DNA of 64,000 nt from an uncultured Oxalobacteraceae bacterium (GTDB lineage: Bacteria; Pseudomonadota; Gammaproteobacteria; Burkholderiales; Burkholderiaceae_D), in NCBI GenBank assembly GCA_903862415.1, contig CAIOYD010000004.1:1-64000 (forward strand), written 5' to 3'. A program made the translations under genes and the position numbers. Below, piece by piece: positions 30,612 through 41,600 of the stretch (position 1 is its first letter; every line of letters starts with the position of its first letter). The notes beneath the pieces were generated by a model. That model was given only the letters and a program-made list of their open reading frames with translations. It did no database searches and had not been told where the DNA came from.

Positions 30612-31160
30612 TTATTTAGGCTGTGCCACCGTCACCAGTGCCGGACGCAGTAAACGTTCTGCAATGGTGTAACCTTTTTGCAATACTTCAACCACGGTAT
30701 TAGCTTCCTGCTCAGCTGGCACCATCGAGACCGCCTGATGTTTGGCCGGATCGAGTTTATCGCCTGGCACCGGGTTAATTTCGAGCAAACGATTTTTTTC
30801 AAAGGCGTTGACCAACTGGCGCAAAGTGACTTGCGTGCCTTCTCTTAAAGCTTCAATCGAGACGGTTTCAATTTTCAGCGCCATTTCGAGGCTGTCTTTA
30901 ACCGGAATAAGTGACTCGGCAAAACTCTCTACCGCAAACTTGTGCGCTTTGCTGATATCGTCCTGAGCACGACGACGGATATTTTCACCATCGGCTTTGG
31001 CACGCAGATAGGCATCTTGCAATTCAAATAATTTTGCTTCAGTCTGAAGTAGTTTTTCTTCAAAATCCGCACCAACAGCGACCATAACGGGTTCTTCTGG
31101 TGTCGGTTGTGGCAAACTTGCTTCCTCGGTTTGCGCTTCTTGTTTCTCTTGGTCTTGCAT
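30612..31160 (-). CDS. grpE: Nucleotide exchange factor GrpE
   Basis: A 182-aa GrpE that promotes ADP release from DnaK. It has an acidic, Gln/Glu-rich N-terminal region, a long coiled coil (about 30-85, including [15 protein letters not shown]) and the C-terminal beta domain with [24 protein letters not shown] is 6 nt from the ATG. The first gene of the grpE-dnaK-dnaJ heat-shock series, with an RpoH-type promoter upstream. Confidence 0.96.
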   Translation of the reverse strand: MQDQEKQEAQTEEASLPQPTPEEPVMVAVGADFEEKLLQTEAKLFELQDAYLRAKADGENIRRRAQDDISKAHKFAVESFAESLIPVKDSLEMALKIETVSIEALREGTQVTLRQLVNAFEKNRLLEINPVPGDKLDPAKHQAVSMVPAEQEANTVVEVLQKGYTIAERLLRPALVTVAQPK

Positions 31161-31202
31161 TCATTACCTCCAATAATCAATCATATTCAAAACATTGCCG
31201 TC

Positions 31203-31231
31203 AACGTGGGGATAGGTACGTACATTTCAAG
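31203..31231 (-). promoter_or_regulatory. Heat-shock (RpoH/sigma-32) promoter of grpE
   Basis: On the minus strand CTTGAAA (31225-31231), a 13-bp spacer and CCCCACGTT (31203-31211) form a near-perfect sigma-32 promoter, 43 bp upstream of the grpE start. Confidence 0.85.
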
Positions 31232-31441
31232 AGTAAAAAGTTGTTTTCACTCAAAATTTGCCCATAAACCCGCAAATTTAACTGAAATGCGGCGCTATAT
31301 TGCCGTTTATTGCAAAAATCTAAACATGGAAAAGCAGGGTATAGCCCCTGCATCCTGGTTTAAAAACCTGACTTTATGTTTTTGTTCTGACAAAACAGCG
31401 CTACACTGGCACTTTTATTGACACTTCAACTGCAAGCACAC

Positions 31442-32830
31442 ATGACTTCCATTTCCCCTGCTATTTTTAAAGCATATGACATCCGAGGCGTTATCGGAAA
31501 AACACTGAATACGGAAACAGCCTTTCAAATTGGCTGTGCTTTTGGCACTGCTGTGCTGGCCAAAGGTGAGCATAGTGTCGTCATTGGCCGTGATGGTCGC
31601 CTCTCAGGGCCGGAGCTCAGTTCAGCACTGGCTATGGGATTGCAGTCAACCGGAATTCATGTCACCGATCTGGGTGTGGTAGCCACACCGATGGTGTATT
31701 TTGCCACTCACATATTAAATGCCAGTTCCGGCATCATGGTCACCGGCAGCCATAATCCGCCCGACTATAATGGTTTCAAAATGGTTCTGGCCGGTGAAGC
31801 CATTTATGGCGCCACCATACAGGCACTGTATCAGTCGATTGTGGCCGGAGAATTTGCCAGCGGCAGCGGCAGTTATCAGCAGCACGATATCCGCAGCGCC
31901 TATCTGCAACGCATACTCGGAGACATAACGCTGGCACGCCCAATGAACATCGCCGTCGATTGCGGCAATGGCGTCGCTGGTGCCTTTGCCGGTGATCTGT
32001 ACCGAGCTCTGGACTGCAGTGTGGATGAACTGTTCTGTGAAGTGGATGGCACTTTTCCGAATCACCATCCCGATCCGGCGCATCCGGAAAATTTGCAGGA
32101 TTTAATCCGCCACGTACAAAACAGCGATGCCGAACTTGGGCTGGCGTTTGATGGCGACGGTGATCGTCTGGGCGTGGTGACCAAGGATGGCAGCATTATC
32201 TATCCGGACCGGCAGTTGATGCTGTTTGCCGAAGATGTGCTCACGCGTCACCCCGGCGAACAAATTTTATATGATGTGAAATGCACCCGCCACATTGCCG
32301 CCTGGGTCAAAGCACGTGGCGGCGTGCCGCTGATGTGGAAAACCGGGCATTCACTGGTCAAGGCGAAAATGCGTGAAACCGGTGCACCTCTGGGTGGTGA
32401 AATGAGTGGGCACATCTTCTTCAAAGACCGCTGGTATGGTTTTGATGATGGTTTGTACGCCGGTGCCCGGCTGCTGGAATTAATGTCACGCGTGAGCGAT
32501 CCTTCGGCTGTACTGAATGCCCTGCCACAATCAAACTCGACACCGGAGTTGCAACTGCCACTGGCTGAAGGTGAAAATTTTACCCTGATCGAACGTATGC
32601 TGCACCCAGATCAATTGCAGGCCCACTTTGCCGATGCCGGGCAAATTATCAGCATCGATGGCTTGCGGGTGGAGTATGCCGACGGTTTCGGTCTGGCACG
32701 TTCTTCCAATACCACACCCGTCATTGTTATGCGTTTTGAAGGAGAAACCAGTGCCGCTTTAGAAAAAATTCAGGCCGCATTTAAATGCGCCATCCATGCT
32801 GTCAAACCGGATGCCGAATTACCGTTTTAA
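31442..32830 (+). CDS. Phosphomannomutase/phosphoglucomutase
   Basis: Alpha-D-phosphohexomutase of 462 aa, AlgC/ManB type, interconverting hexose 1- and 6-phosphates for surface sugars. The phosphoserine loop is VTGSHNPPDYNG with Ser103. The metal loop DGDGDR lies near residue 240 and the sugar loop GGEMSGH near 320. The start is ATG 31442; an in-frame TTG at 31418 is less likely, and neither has a ribosome binding site. It lies 14 bp upstream of waaC, in line with a shared role in lipopolysaccharide core synthesis. Confidence 0.93.
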   Translation: MTSISPAIFKAYDIRGVIGKTLNTETAFQIGCAFGTAVLAKGEHSVVIGRDGRLSGPELSSALAMGLQSTGIHVTDLGVVATPMVYFATHILNASSGIMVTGSHNPPDYNGFKMVLAGEAIYGATIQALYQSIVAGEFASGSGSYQQHDIRSAYLQRILGDITLARPMNIAVDCGNGVAGAFAGDLYRALDCSVDELFCEVDGTFPNHHPDPAHPENLQDLIRHVQNSDAELGLAFDGDGDRLGVVTKDGSIIYPDRQLMLFAEDVLTRHPGEQILYDVKCTRHIAAWVKARGGVPLMWKTGHSLVKAKMRETGAPLGGEMSGHIFFKDRWYGFDDGLYAGARLLELMSRVSDPSAVLNALPQSNSTPELQLPLAEGENFTLIERMLHPDQLQAHFADAGQIISIDGLRVEYADGFGLARSSNTTPVIVMRFEGETSAALEKIQAAFKCAIHAVKPDAELPF

Positions 32831-32844
32831 GAAAATAGCTCTCC

Positions 32845-33813
32845 ATGAAAGTATTACTGATCCGGGTTTCATCCTTAGGCGATGTGCTGCATAACATGCC
32901 GGTGGTGGCCGATATCCGGCGCCATTTTCCGCACGCACAAATTGACTGGGTGGTCGAAGAAGCCTATGTCGATCTGGTCAGACTCAACCCGCAGGTGCGC
33001 AAGATCATTCCGTTTGCACTGAGGCGCTGGCGCAAGGGTTTGTTTTCCGCCAAAGTGCGCGCCGAAATGGCCGCCTTCAAAAAATTGCTGCAGTCAGAAA
33101 CCTATGACTTGATTCTGGATACCCAGGGTTTGCTCAAAACCGGGGTGATTATGGGGCTCGCCCATGGGGGCGCCAAAGTAGGTTTAGCCAATGGCACGGC
33201 CGGTTCGGGTTATGAAGCGATCTCGCGAATTTTTCACACCCTCAGTGTGCCGGTGGATGTGCATACGCATGCGGTATTGCGTGGCCGTCTGGTGGCTGCG
33301 CGCGCACTTGGTTATACGGATAGCCTGGCACAGTTTCCGGCCGAATTTGGCCTGACAGCACCAGCGATTAACGCTGCATGGCTGCCGACTGAAAACTATA
33401 CGGTATTTTTTCACGGTACTGCCGGTGCCAGTAAAAAATGGCCGGCACATGACTGGATTTCACTGGGCAGACATCTGGCAGATCAGACTATCCTGCTGGC
33501 CTGGGGTAACAGCAGTGAATTGCTCGAAGCAGAACAACTGGCTGCGCATCTGCCCAATGCGCGTGTATTGCCCAGACTGTCTATGCCCGAAGCCATTCTG
33601 CTGGCGCAGCGCGCCTCACTGGTCATTGGAGTCGATACCGGTCTGACGCATATTGCAGCTGCCTTTTGCCGTCCGACAGTAGAAATGTATATTGCTTCAC
33701 CTTTGTGGAAAACCGCCGGTAACTGGTCGGACAAAATTATCAATTTAGGCGATCAAGGCGCGGCACCGAGCGTGGCTGAAGTGATTGCGGCGGTGGACAG
33801 GCTGAAAGTTTAA
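32845..33813 (+). CDS. waaC: Lipopolysaccharide heptosyltransferase I
   Basis: GT9-family glycosyltransferase of 322 aa adding the first heptose to Kdo in the inner core. The N-terminus MKVLLIRVSSLGDVLHNMPVV and the C-terminal GVDTGLTHIAAAF motif are characteristic. The common downstream partner waaA (Kdo transferase) is absent; the next gene is convergent. A palindromic repeat (33825-33857) follows the stop within 12 bp and may help end transcription. Confidence 0.94.
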   Translation: MKVLLIRVSSLGDVLHNMPVVADIRRHFPHAQIDWVVEEAYVDLVRLNPQVRKIIPFALRRWRKGLFSAKVRAEMAAFKKLLQSETYDLILDTQGLLKTGVIMGLAHGGAKVGLANGTAGSGYEAISRIFHTLSVPVDVHTHAVLRGRLVAARALGYTDSLAQFPAEFGLTAPAINAAWLPTENYTVFFHGTAGASKKWPAHDWISLGRHLADQTILLAWGNSSELLEAEQLAAHLPNARVLPRLSMPEAILLAQRASLVIGVDTGLTHIAAAFCRPTVEMYIASPLWKTAGNWSDKIINLGDQGAAPSVAEVIAAVDRLKV

Positions 33814-33824
33814 GATAGCCTCAA

Positions 33825-33857
33825 GGTGTATTACGCCATTCGGCTAATACACCCTAC
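33825..33857. repeat. Palindromic REP-like repeat, copy A
   Basis: GGTGTATTA (33825-33833) and TAATACACC (33845-33853) form a hairpin with an inner CGCC/CGGC region, followed by CTAC. The same sequence with few changes occurs at 57293-57326 in reverse orientation. It lies between the convergent waaC and GGDEF/EAL genes. Confidence 0.75.
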
Positions 33858-33884
33858 GCCTGTTAATGGCAGCATTAGTTTGAA

Positions 33885-35795
33885 TCAATCCTGTTCGGAT
33901 ACATTGCCCACAGAATGGTTGCTCACGAATTTGAAAAATTCGTCCGGCGGCAAGGCCGGCGACCAATGATAGCCCTGACCGAATTCACACCCGAGTTCCT
34001 GCAGCCGGGTCAGTGCAGCCTGATTTTCCACTCCTTCGGCCACCACTTCGAGTCGGAGACTGTGGGCCATTTCGATAATCGCGCGCACGATACCTTCATC
34101 CTGGGGATTTTCTATCATACGGCGGATAAACGACTGATCAATTTTGAGTCGTTCGACTTCAAAGCGGCTCAGATAACCAAGATTGGAATAACCGGTGCCA
34201 AAATCATCAATAGACAAATGAATGCCCATGGATCGCAGACGTTTGAGTAACGGACTGATCTGAGTGGAATCAACAATTAACAGCGACTCCGTCAGTTCAA
34301 GTTCAAGGAAAGACGCATGCAGGCCTGAGACATCGAGGGCATTCATCAAATCGCGTTCAATGTTATCGCGACGAAACTGTACCGGGGACAAATTGACTGC
34401 CGTGACAAATTTTTGCAAACCGGCTTCCTGCCATTCTTTGGTTTGCCGACAGGCTTCGGTAATCACCCAGGCACCAATTTCATGGATCTGGCCGGAGCGT
34501 TCTGCAACCGGAATAAATTTGCTCGGCGGAATAATGCCCAGCTCCGGATTTTGCCAGCGTATCAGCGCTTCAGCGCCAACAATCTGACCGGTGCGCAAAT
34601 CAAACTGTGGCTGATAATGCAGTTTAAATTCATGTTTTAACAGGGCAGAACGAATTCCGGAAATCAAATGCAAATGTTCGATCACATTGGTATTCATTTC
34701 CGCGTCATAAAAACGGAAACCATTACGGCCGCAGTCTTTGGCTTTGTACATGGCGATGTCGGCATGTTTGAGCAAAGAATCAAAATCATTACCATCATCA
34801 GGATACAGTGCAACGCCAAGCGAACAGGTGGCGGAAATTTCCATGCCGTTGATTTGAAACGGGGCGGTCAGCAGTTCAATAATTTTTACTGCCACCGTCG
34901 CCACGGATTCCTGATCCGCCTGTCCGGCGATGACGATTAAAAATTCATCCCCGCCCTGCCGGCTGACGGTATCGCTGGTACGGACCGTGTTTTTGAGTCG
35001 CTTGGCCACTTCGCACAGCAGGGTATCGCCAGCGGCATGACCGAGCGAATCATTCACGGTTTTGAAATTATCCAGATCAAGGTAAATGACGGCAATCCGT
35101 TCATTGCTGCGTTTGGACAGATCCACGGCCTGCTCAAAGCGCGCTCGTGCCAGCAAGCGGTTAGGCAGGCCGGTGAGTGCGTCGTTATGCGCTAGTGTGT
35201 CAATATGGGTGAGCGCTTCCCGGATGCGATCGTTTTCAGTTTCCAGCAAGGCCAGTGCCTGGCGCAAGTCGCTGGCCAGTTTCCAGACAAAAAATGAAGT
35301 TGCCCCCAGAATAGCCACCACATTAACCAGAGAAGCGAAAGATACCGGAGACGTCACGTTAATATGCCAACCGGTTAAATTGGCCACGACCACCATCGTA
35401 AGAATGGCAAAGATTAACAGCAGCAAGGTCAGGAAAAATCGCCGGGTCACAAACATGGCGGCAAAAATCATAATGGCCGGGAAGGCACAAACGGCAGCAT
35501 CGTAAATGCCGTCAAACAGATAACTCATCATGCCCATGGCGCAGGTCATGGTGATCACAACCACTTTGGCGGCGCCCTCAACCCGGGAAGTTTTGGCCAG
35601 CCAGATAGCAATGAGCAATAAGCTGGCCAGCGCGGATAAAACACTGGCTGCCGGCCATTTGTTTTCAGACATCGCGATAACCGCACAGACCAGAATGGCG
35701 ACCAGCATGACATGGATCACCTGCACCAATCGCTGTGGCGTTAATGCCAGACCGGCATTTTTAACGCTTTTAATCGATGGTGGAAGAGTATGCAT
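33885..35795 (-). CDS. Membrane-bound GGDEF-EAL cyclic-di-GMP protein
   Basis: A 636-aa protein with about six N-terminal membrane helices (25-175), a short coiled linker, a GGDEF domain (about 200-365) and an EAL domain (about 380-625). The GGDEF motif is intact (281-285) and is preceded by an RxxD inhibitory site (Arg272-Asp275). The EAL motif (Glu409), DDFGTGYSNL and AEGVE are also intact, so both cyclase and phosphodiesterase activities are possible; which dominates cannot be told. The membrane part resembles no named sensor I recognise. Monocistronic. Confidence 0.93.
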   Translation of the reverse strand: MHTLPPSIKSVKNAGLALTPQRLVQVIHVMLVAILVCAVIAMSENKWPAASVLSALASLLLIAIWLAKTSRVEGAAKVVVITMTCAMGMMSYLFDGIYDAAVCAFPAIMIFAAMFVTRRFFLTLLLLIFAILTMVVVANLTGWHINVTSPVSFASLVNVVAILGATSFFVWKLASDLRQALALLETENDRIREALTHIDTLAHNDALTGLPNRLLARARFEQAVDLSKRSNERIAVIYLDLDNFKTVNDSLGHAAGDTLLCEVAKRLKNTVRTSDTVSRQGGDEFLIVIAGQADQESVATVAVKIIELLTAPFQINGMEISATCSLGVALYPDDGNDFDSLLKHADIAMYKAKDCGRNGFRFYDAEMNTNVIEHLHLISGIRSALLKHEFKLHYQPQFDLRTGQIVGAEALIRWQNPELGIIPPSKFIPVAERSGQIHEIGAWVITEACRQTKEWQEAGLQKFVTAVNLSPVQFRRDNIERDLMNALDVSGLHASFLELELTESLLIVDSTQISPLLKRLRSMGIHLSIDDFGTGYSNLGYLSRFEVERLKIDQSFIRRMIENPQDEGIVRAIIEMAHSLRLEVVAEGVENQAALTRLQELGCEFGQGYHWSPALPPDEFFKFVSNHSVGNVSEQD

Positions 35796-35937
35796 GGTGA
35801 TGAGTAGCTTAAATTCGCGACAGGAATACTATCAGGCTAGTCAAAAAAGTACGTAATTTCAACTTTTAGCGACGAAATAATCCATTTCATGGCGATTTCA
35901 CCTGACTATTGTCAGGCGACTCACTTTTGCCGGTGAA

Positions 35938-36549
35938 TTATTTAGGGAGTTCTTTCACCTGAATTTTTTCATCATCAAACTGCTGGGGATTTTTTCCTGA
36001 GTAGCCGCGATAAAATTGTTTGATTTCGAGCATATCGAGCTCAATATCACCGGAGGGGTAGTAAAAATGCGCGACGCCGCCCACTTTTTTCTTAAAGTCC
36101 AAAAAACCCAGCAGGATAGGCACCTTGGCACCGAGAGCAATATAATAAAAGCCGGTTTTCCAGTGACTGACTTTGTCGCGCGTGCCTTCCGGAGGGACGA
36201 TTACCACCAGACGCTGAGCGTGATTAAAGGCGTCAATGGTTCCCTGCACCAGATTAGCCGATTTGGCCCGATCCACCGGAATACCACCAAGCCAGCGCAT
36301 GACGCGGCCCAGCACCGGAGGAAACAGACTGGATTTACCCATCCAGTACACCCGCAGATCAAGCGCAAAGCACACCATGAGCGTGTACGGAAAGTCCCAG
36401 TTACTGGTGTGCGGAGCCGCAATCAAGACATATTTGCTTTCACTGGGAGTGACGCCCTCAACCCGCCACCCTAACAGATGTAAGAGTCGCACGGAAATCC
36501 AGCGCATGATGGTGTTGACAATAGGGGTGTCAAAAATCGTATGGTGCAT
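35938..36549 (-). CDS. PlsC-like 1-acylglycerol-3-phosphate acyltransferase family protein
   Basis: A 203-aa lysophospholipid acyltransferase-type protein. The catalytic HX4D motif is APHTSNWD (His at about 47), and the glycerophosphate-binding segment is PPEGTRDK near residue 120. This subgroup (HTSNWD) is short and lacks clear membrane helices, and its acyl acceptor is uncertain; it need not be the main PlsC. It stands alone between the GGDEF/EAL gene and a DUF3016 gene. Confidence 0.85.
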   Translation of the reverse strand: MHHTIFDTPIVNTIMRWISVRLLHLLGWRVEGVTPSESKYVLIAAPHTSNWDFPYTLMVCFALDLRVYWMGKSSLFPPVLGRVMRWLGGIPVDRAKSANLVQGTIDAFNHAQRLVVIVPPEGTRDKVSHWKTGFYYIALGAKVPILLGFLDFKKKVGGVAHFYYPSGDIELDMLEIKQFYRGYSGKNPQQFDDEKIQVKELPK

Positions 36550-36715
36550 AAAACAATCCGTTTAAATAATTACGCAGGAAAATAGGTCTGCATTATAGGT
36601 AAACGAATTGCAATTTGGAAATTTTTACAAAACTAAGGTAATAAAAAACAATTGCCAGGGGAACGAGCAAAATTAAAGAAACACTGTCGTTCTGCCGCGC
36701 AGACTCCTAAAAATA

Positions 36716-37231
36716 CTAGTTTTTGGGAAATACTTTATTTTGTTGTTGCTCTTTAAACCATTGTTTAATCATGGATTTTTCATACGGGAAGGACTGTGTT
36801 TCGCGCGTCACCATCAGATCGGGGCCAAACATGAAATTCATGTCTCTTAAGTCGACCTTACCTTGACTGACGAGTTTATTTTGCGGGTCCAGCAACTGAT
36901 ACTCAAACTGGATGGCTGGGGGATAGAGTGGTTTAATCACCCGGATTTTCTGCCCACTCTTGAATGAAGCAATCACTTCACCGGCGAGCTTGACATCGGT
37001 GACGGTCACATTCCAGTGATATCGGGGTGGTAATTTGTTGGCTAGTTCGGCGAAATAGTGATCCAGATCAGCAAACAGATTTTCGCTGAAACTTTGCTGA
37101 GTTTCTTCGGCGGCACTAATATCGGTATACTGGTCAGGGTGCAGCCAGGTGACAGTTGCATCTCCGGCAGAGGCAGAAAAGCTGACACAAAATGCCAGTA
37201 TGGCAAAAATGCAGGATAGCAATAATTGCAT
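36716..37231 (-). CDS. Exported DUF3016 protein
   Basis: A 171-aa protein with a Sec signal peptide (ending SASA) and a DUF3016 domain starting VTWLHPDQYTDIS. Other conserved-looking parts are YPPAIQFEYQLLD and DLRDMNFMFG. The function is unknown. AAGGA lies 8 nt before the second in-frame ATG (37231) but abuts the first (37240), so I use the second. Located between an acyltransferase gene and the divergent RND efflux genes. Confidence 0.75.
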   Translation of the reverse strand: MQLLLSCIFAILAFCVSFSASAGDATVTWLHPDQYTDISAAEETQQSFSENLFADLDHYFAELANKLPPRYHWNVTVTDVKLAGEVIASFKSGQKIRVIKPLYPPAIQFEYQLLDPQNKLVSQGKVDLRDMNFMFGPDLMVTRETQSFPYEKSMIKQWFKEQQQNKVFPKN

Positions 37232-37496
37232 GATAATCATCCTTGTTAATTAAATGATCAACTCCAGAACACCATTCATCGCCCGATTATTCCATTCATC
37301 CCATTATTTATGCGCTTGATCGGATTGCCGTTCAGCAAACAAATAAATTACTTATACTGTCGATAATTCAAAAACCAAGTAAATGTTATTAATAGCATAC
37401 CTGATTTTGTGATTTTTTTTACACTGTTTTCATACATTTTAGATTTAAATCAAATATACTCGCGGCAAATTAATTGCCCTCAGCTGGAGAAAAACG

Positions 37497-38645
37497 ATGT
37501 CACAATCACCTAAATTCAAATTGCAAGCCACAGCTATCCTGGCAGCAGCAGCCCTGCTTACCGCGCTGACCGGCTGCCATAATGCCAGCTCCACAGCAGA
37601 CAAGACCGCCAAAGCGGATGTTTTGATGGTGGCGCCAGAAGACGTGCTGACAGTGCACACTAATGCCTTTGCTTCAGGCCCTTCAATTACTGGTTCAATC
37701 CAGCCAGAACACCGCGCTGATTTACGTGCAGAAATCTCGTCAGTGGTGTTACAGGTGTTGAAAGAAAATGGCGAGAAGGTAAATCGCGGTGATTTGTTGG
37801 TCCGTCTCGATGACACTTCGATACGCGACAGTCTGAGCTCGGCTCAGGAATCCGAACGCGTGGCCACACAGGCGCTTGATCAGACACAACGTCAGTATGA
37901 ACGTTTTAAAACCCTGCGGGCTTCCGGCATGGTCTCGACCCAGCAGCTCGAAGATGCGGAAATCAAACGCAATGCCTCAGAAAGTGATTTATCGGCGGCC
38001 AAAACCCGTACCGTTCAGGCACGTCAGCAATTGCAACGCACCGAAATCCGCGCACCGTTTAGCGGCATCATCAGCGAACGCAAAGTATCCAATGGCGATA
38101 CAGCGCAGATAGGTAAAGAATTAGTCAAAGTGATCGATCCGGACAGTATGCGTTTTGAAGGTCTGGTGTCAGCCGATACCGTAGGTCAGGTCAAGCTGGG
38201 ACAGTCGGTCAATTTCCGTATCAATGGATATCCAGGACAGACATTTAATGGTGTCGTCAAACGTATTAACCCGGAAGCCAATGCAGTGACCCGTCAGGTG
38301 GAAGTGTTAGTCAGCTTTAGCGACAAAAAGCAGCCACAGGTTTCCGGTCTGTATGCAGAAGGTCAGATTGAAGCCGGCAGCGTTGCCACACTGATGATTC
38401 CTGAAGTGGCTGTGGTGCGCAATGGGGATAAAATCATTGCCTGGAAAGTGCAGGCAAATACCCTGCACAAAATGGAAATTATCCTCGGTGCGCGTGATCA
38501 GCGACGTGGTGATTTTGTGGTCAAAAGCGGTCTTGCCGATGGTGATGTGTTGATCCGTAATCCAAGCTCGACACTCAAGGATGGTCAGAAAGTAGCTGCG
38601 CCAACGCCACCGGCTGTTTCGCTGCCTGCTGCTAAAGGAAACTAA
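37497..38645 (+). CDS. RND efflux periplasmic adaptor lipoprotein (membrane fusion protein)
   Basis: A 382-aa membrane fusion protein with a lipoprotein signal (LTGC, Cys27 the lipidated residue). It has the barrel-sandwich start HRADLRAEISSVV, a coiled-coil hairpin (about 100-165) and the second lipoyl half with RAPFSGIISERKV. It links an inner-membrane RND pump to an outer-membrane channel. The RND gene follows after 3 bp, so the two are co-transcribed. The upstream gap of 256 bp is very AT-rich and must hold the promoter. The substrate is unknown. Confidence 0.92.
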   Translation: MSQSPKFKLQATAILAAAALLTALTGCHNASSTADKTAKADVLMVAPEDVLTVHTNAFASGPSITGSIQPEHRADLRAEISSVVLQVLKENGEKVNRGDLLVRLDDTSIRDSLSSAQESERVATQALDQTQRQYERFKTLRASGMVSTQQLEDAEIKRNASESDLSAAKTRTVQARQQLQRTEIRAPFSGIISERKVSNGDTAQIGKELVKVIDPDSMRFEGLVSADTVGQVKLGQSVNFRINGYPGQTFNGVVKRINPEANAVTRQVEVLVSFSDKKQPQVSGLYAEGQIEAGSVATLMIPEVAVVRNGDKIIAWKVQANTLHKMEIILGARDQRRGDFVVKSGLADGDVLIRNPSSTLKDGQKVAAPTPPAVSLPAAKGN

Positions 38646-38648
38646 GCC

Positions 38649-41600
38649 ATGTTCTTATCCGACTTCAGTATTAAACGTCCGATTGCGACCATCGTCATTA
38701 TCATTATGCTCATGGCTATGGGTTTGCTGGCCCTGAAAAAATTGCGCGTCAATCAGAATCCCGATGTGCAGTTTCCGCTCATGGTAGTCAATATTCCCTA
38801 TCCGGGTGCGTCACCCGACACGGTTGAACATGAAGTGATTAACCGTGTGGAAAAATCGCTGCAGAGTATTACCGGCGTTGACCGCATGGAATCAACCGCC
38901 AATGAAGGCAATGCCACGATTCTGGTGTTTTTCAAATTCGGTAAAAACATGGTCGAGGCTTCGGATGAAATCCGCAATGCCATCGGTAGCGTACGCTACA
39001 AGCTGCCCACAGAAATGCGTGAACCGATACTCGAACGGATTGATCCGGCAACCGAACCTATCATGGACATTGCCCTGTCATCGACGACGCAGTCGCATGC
39101 GGAAATTTCCCGTTTGGCCGAAGATCAGCTGGCAGAAAAATTCCGTGCTATTGATGGTGTGGCGGTGGTGAATGTCAATGGCTCACTCAAGCGTGAATTA
39201 AGCGTGCTGTTAAAGGCTGAAAAATTGCGCGAATATAATGTTTCGGTCAGCGATGTCGTCAATGCGCTGCGCAGCCAGAATACCAATGCACCGGTCGGTA
39301 AGGTGCGTGGTCCGCTCAATGAACAAAGTATCCGCTTGGTTGGCCGGATTGAGTCCCCTGCGGATTTTGAACAGATCATCGTCAAACACAATGGTGACCA
39401 GCTGGTGCGACTCTCTCAGGTGGCATCGATTGCGGACGATTTCGCTGAAGTTAATTCCTACAGCATCCGCAATGCGCGTCCGAATGTCGGGATTTCGATT
39501 ATCCGCGCCACCAGTTCGAGCACCATAGCGGTGGCCAATAAGATCCGCGATCTGGTGGCTGAAATCAACAAAACGCTGCCCACAGGCACGCGCATGGATG
39601 TTACTCAGGATGGTGGTGAGAATGCCCAGAACAGTCTGGACAATGTCATCGACTCGCTTATGTTTGGCGCGGTATTGACGGTGTTTGTGGTGTACATTTT
39701 CCTCAACTCCTGGCGTTCGACTCTGATTACCGCGCTCAGTCTGCCTACGTCCGTGATTGCTGCCTTTATCGCCGTCTGGGCCTGTGGCTTTACGCTGAAT
39801 TTCATGACGTTGCTGGGTCTTTCACTGGCTGTCGGGGTGTTGATTGATGATGCGATTGTGGTGCGTGAAAACATCGTGCGGCACATGGAAATGGGCAAAG
39901 ACCGGCGCACGGCGGCTTCTGAAGGAACGCGTGAAATCGGCATGGCGGTAGCGTCGACCACGTTTTCGATTATCGCGGTATTTATTCCAGTGGCCTTCAT
40001 GCAGGGTGGTGCCGGTGAATGGTTTCGCCCGTTTGCCCTGACGGTGGCAACCTCGGTGGTCGTGAGTCTGTTCATTTCATTTACCCTCGATCCTATGCTC
40101 TCAGCCTATTGGGGTGATCCGGTAGGACATCATGATCAGGTCAAAACCGGTATCAGCCTGCATCTGGCCAATTTTAATAACTGGTTTGACCGTCAGGCCA
40201 ACCGATACAGCCGTATCATTTCCTGGGCACTGCAGCATCGCCGTTCGATGGCAGTAATTGCACTGGTGAGTTTAATCGGCGCACTGGCCTTGCATATCGC
40301 TTTTGGCGGCTCGAGCTTTTTGCCAGCCTCGGATCAAGGCACGATTGCGATTGATGTGCGCACGCCGTCGAGTTCGAGCATTGAATACAATCGCCTTAAA
40401 ATTGAACGCGCCGCCGAACTGGCACGCAGTCTGCCTGAAACGGTAGCTACCAACAGCAATGTGAATGCCGCCGGGGGCCGGGTGTATGTGGATATCGGCA
40501 AAAGCACCAACCGCAAGCGCTCTGCGGCCGAGATTTCGGTAGCATTGCGCGCCTTGCTGAAAAATCTGGTTGGCGCCGAATACGTGGTACAGGATGATTT
40601 GAATAATGGCGGTGGCAAGCCGGTGCAAATTAAATTCTATGGCACCGATTCGCGTCGGCTGACCGTCATTACCAATGACTTCATGGAAAAGCTGCGCCGT
40701 GTACCCGGTGCCGTGGATGTCGGCTTATCCGAACAGGCACCCAAGGATGAATTGCAGATTGAACTCAATCGTGGTCTGGCTAATTCACTGGGAATTTCGA
40801 TCGCCGATGCTGCCCAGGCCTTACGGGTAGCGTTTGCCGGCGTTGAAGTAGGTGACTGGGTTGATCCGACCGGCGAATCCCGCGATGTGGCAGTACGTCT
40901 GCAACCGGGTGACCGTCTCAATGCCAGCAATATCGAACACTTGCCGATCGCCGTCACTGGCAGCAGTGTCATGGTGCCACTGGAGCAGATTGCCAGCATT
41001 AAGATGAGCAAAGGTCCATCAAAAATCCAGCACAGCAATGGCCGCCGCATGATTAATGTTTCAGCCAATGCAGAAGGTCGTTCTGCCGGTGAAGTCACCG
41101 ATGCGGCGCTCACGATAGCCAAGGGCATGGATTTCCCTGCTGGCTTTGGGATTGAACTCGGCGGTGATGCCCGTGAAATGAAAGAGCTGTTCACCGAAAT
41201 GTTTATTGCCTTAGTCATGGGTATCGGCCTGATGTATCTGATTCTGGTGATTCAGTTTGGCTCCTTTACCGCACCGATTGCCGTGATGCTGTCATTGCCA
41301 TTGAGTCTGATCGGTGTGGTGCTGGCATTGCTGATAACCGGCGGCACACTGAATCTGATGAGCTTTATCGGCATCATCATGCTCATGGGGCTGGTGGCAA
41401 AGAATGCGATTCTGTTACTCGATTGTGCCCGCAAACATGAAGCTCTCGGTCATGATCGCGAAGAATCGCTGATGTTTGCCGGCCGCATGCGTCTGCGCCC
41501 TATCCTGATGACCACCTTTGCACTGATTGCCGGGATGTTACCGGTAGCTATCGGCCTGGGTGAAGGCGGCGAGTTTTATCGTCCGCTGGCGGTGGCCATT

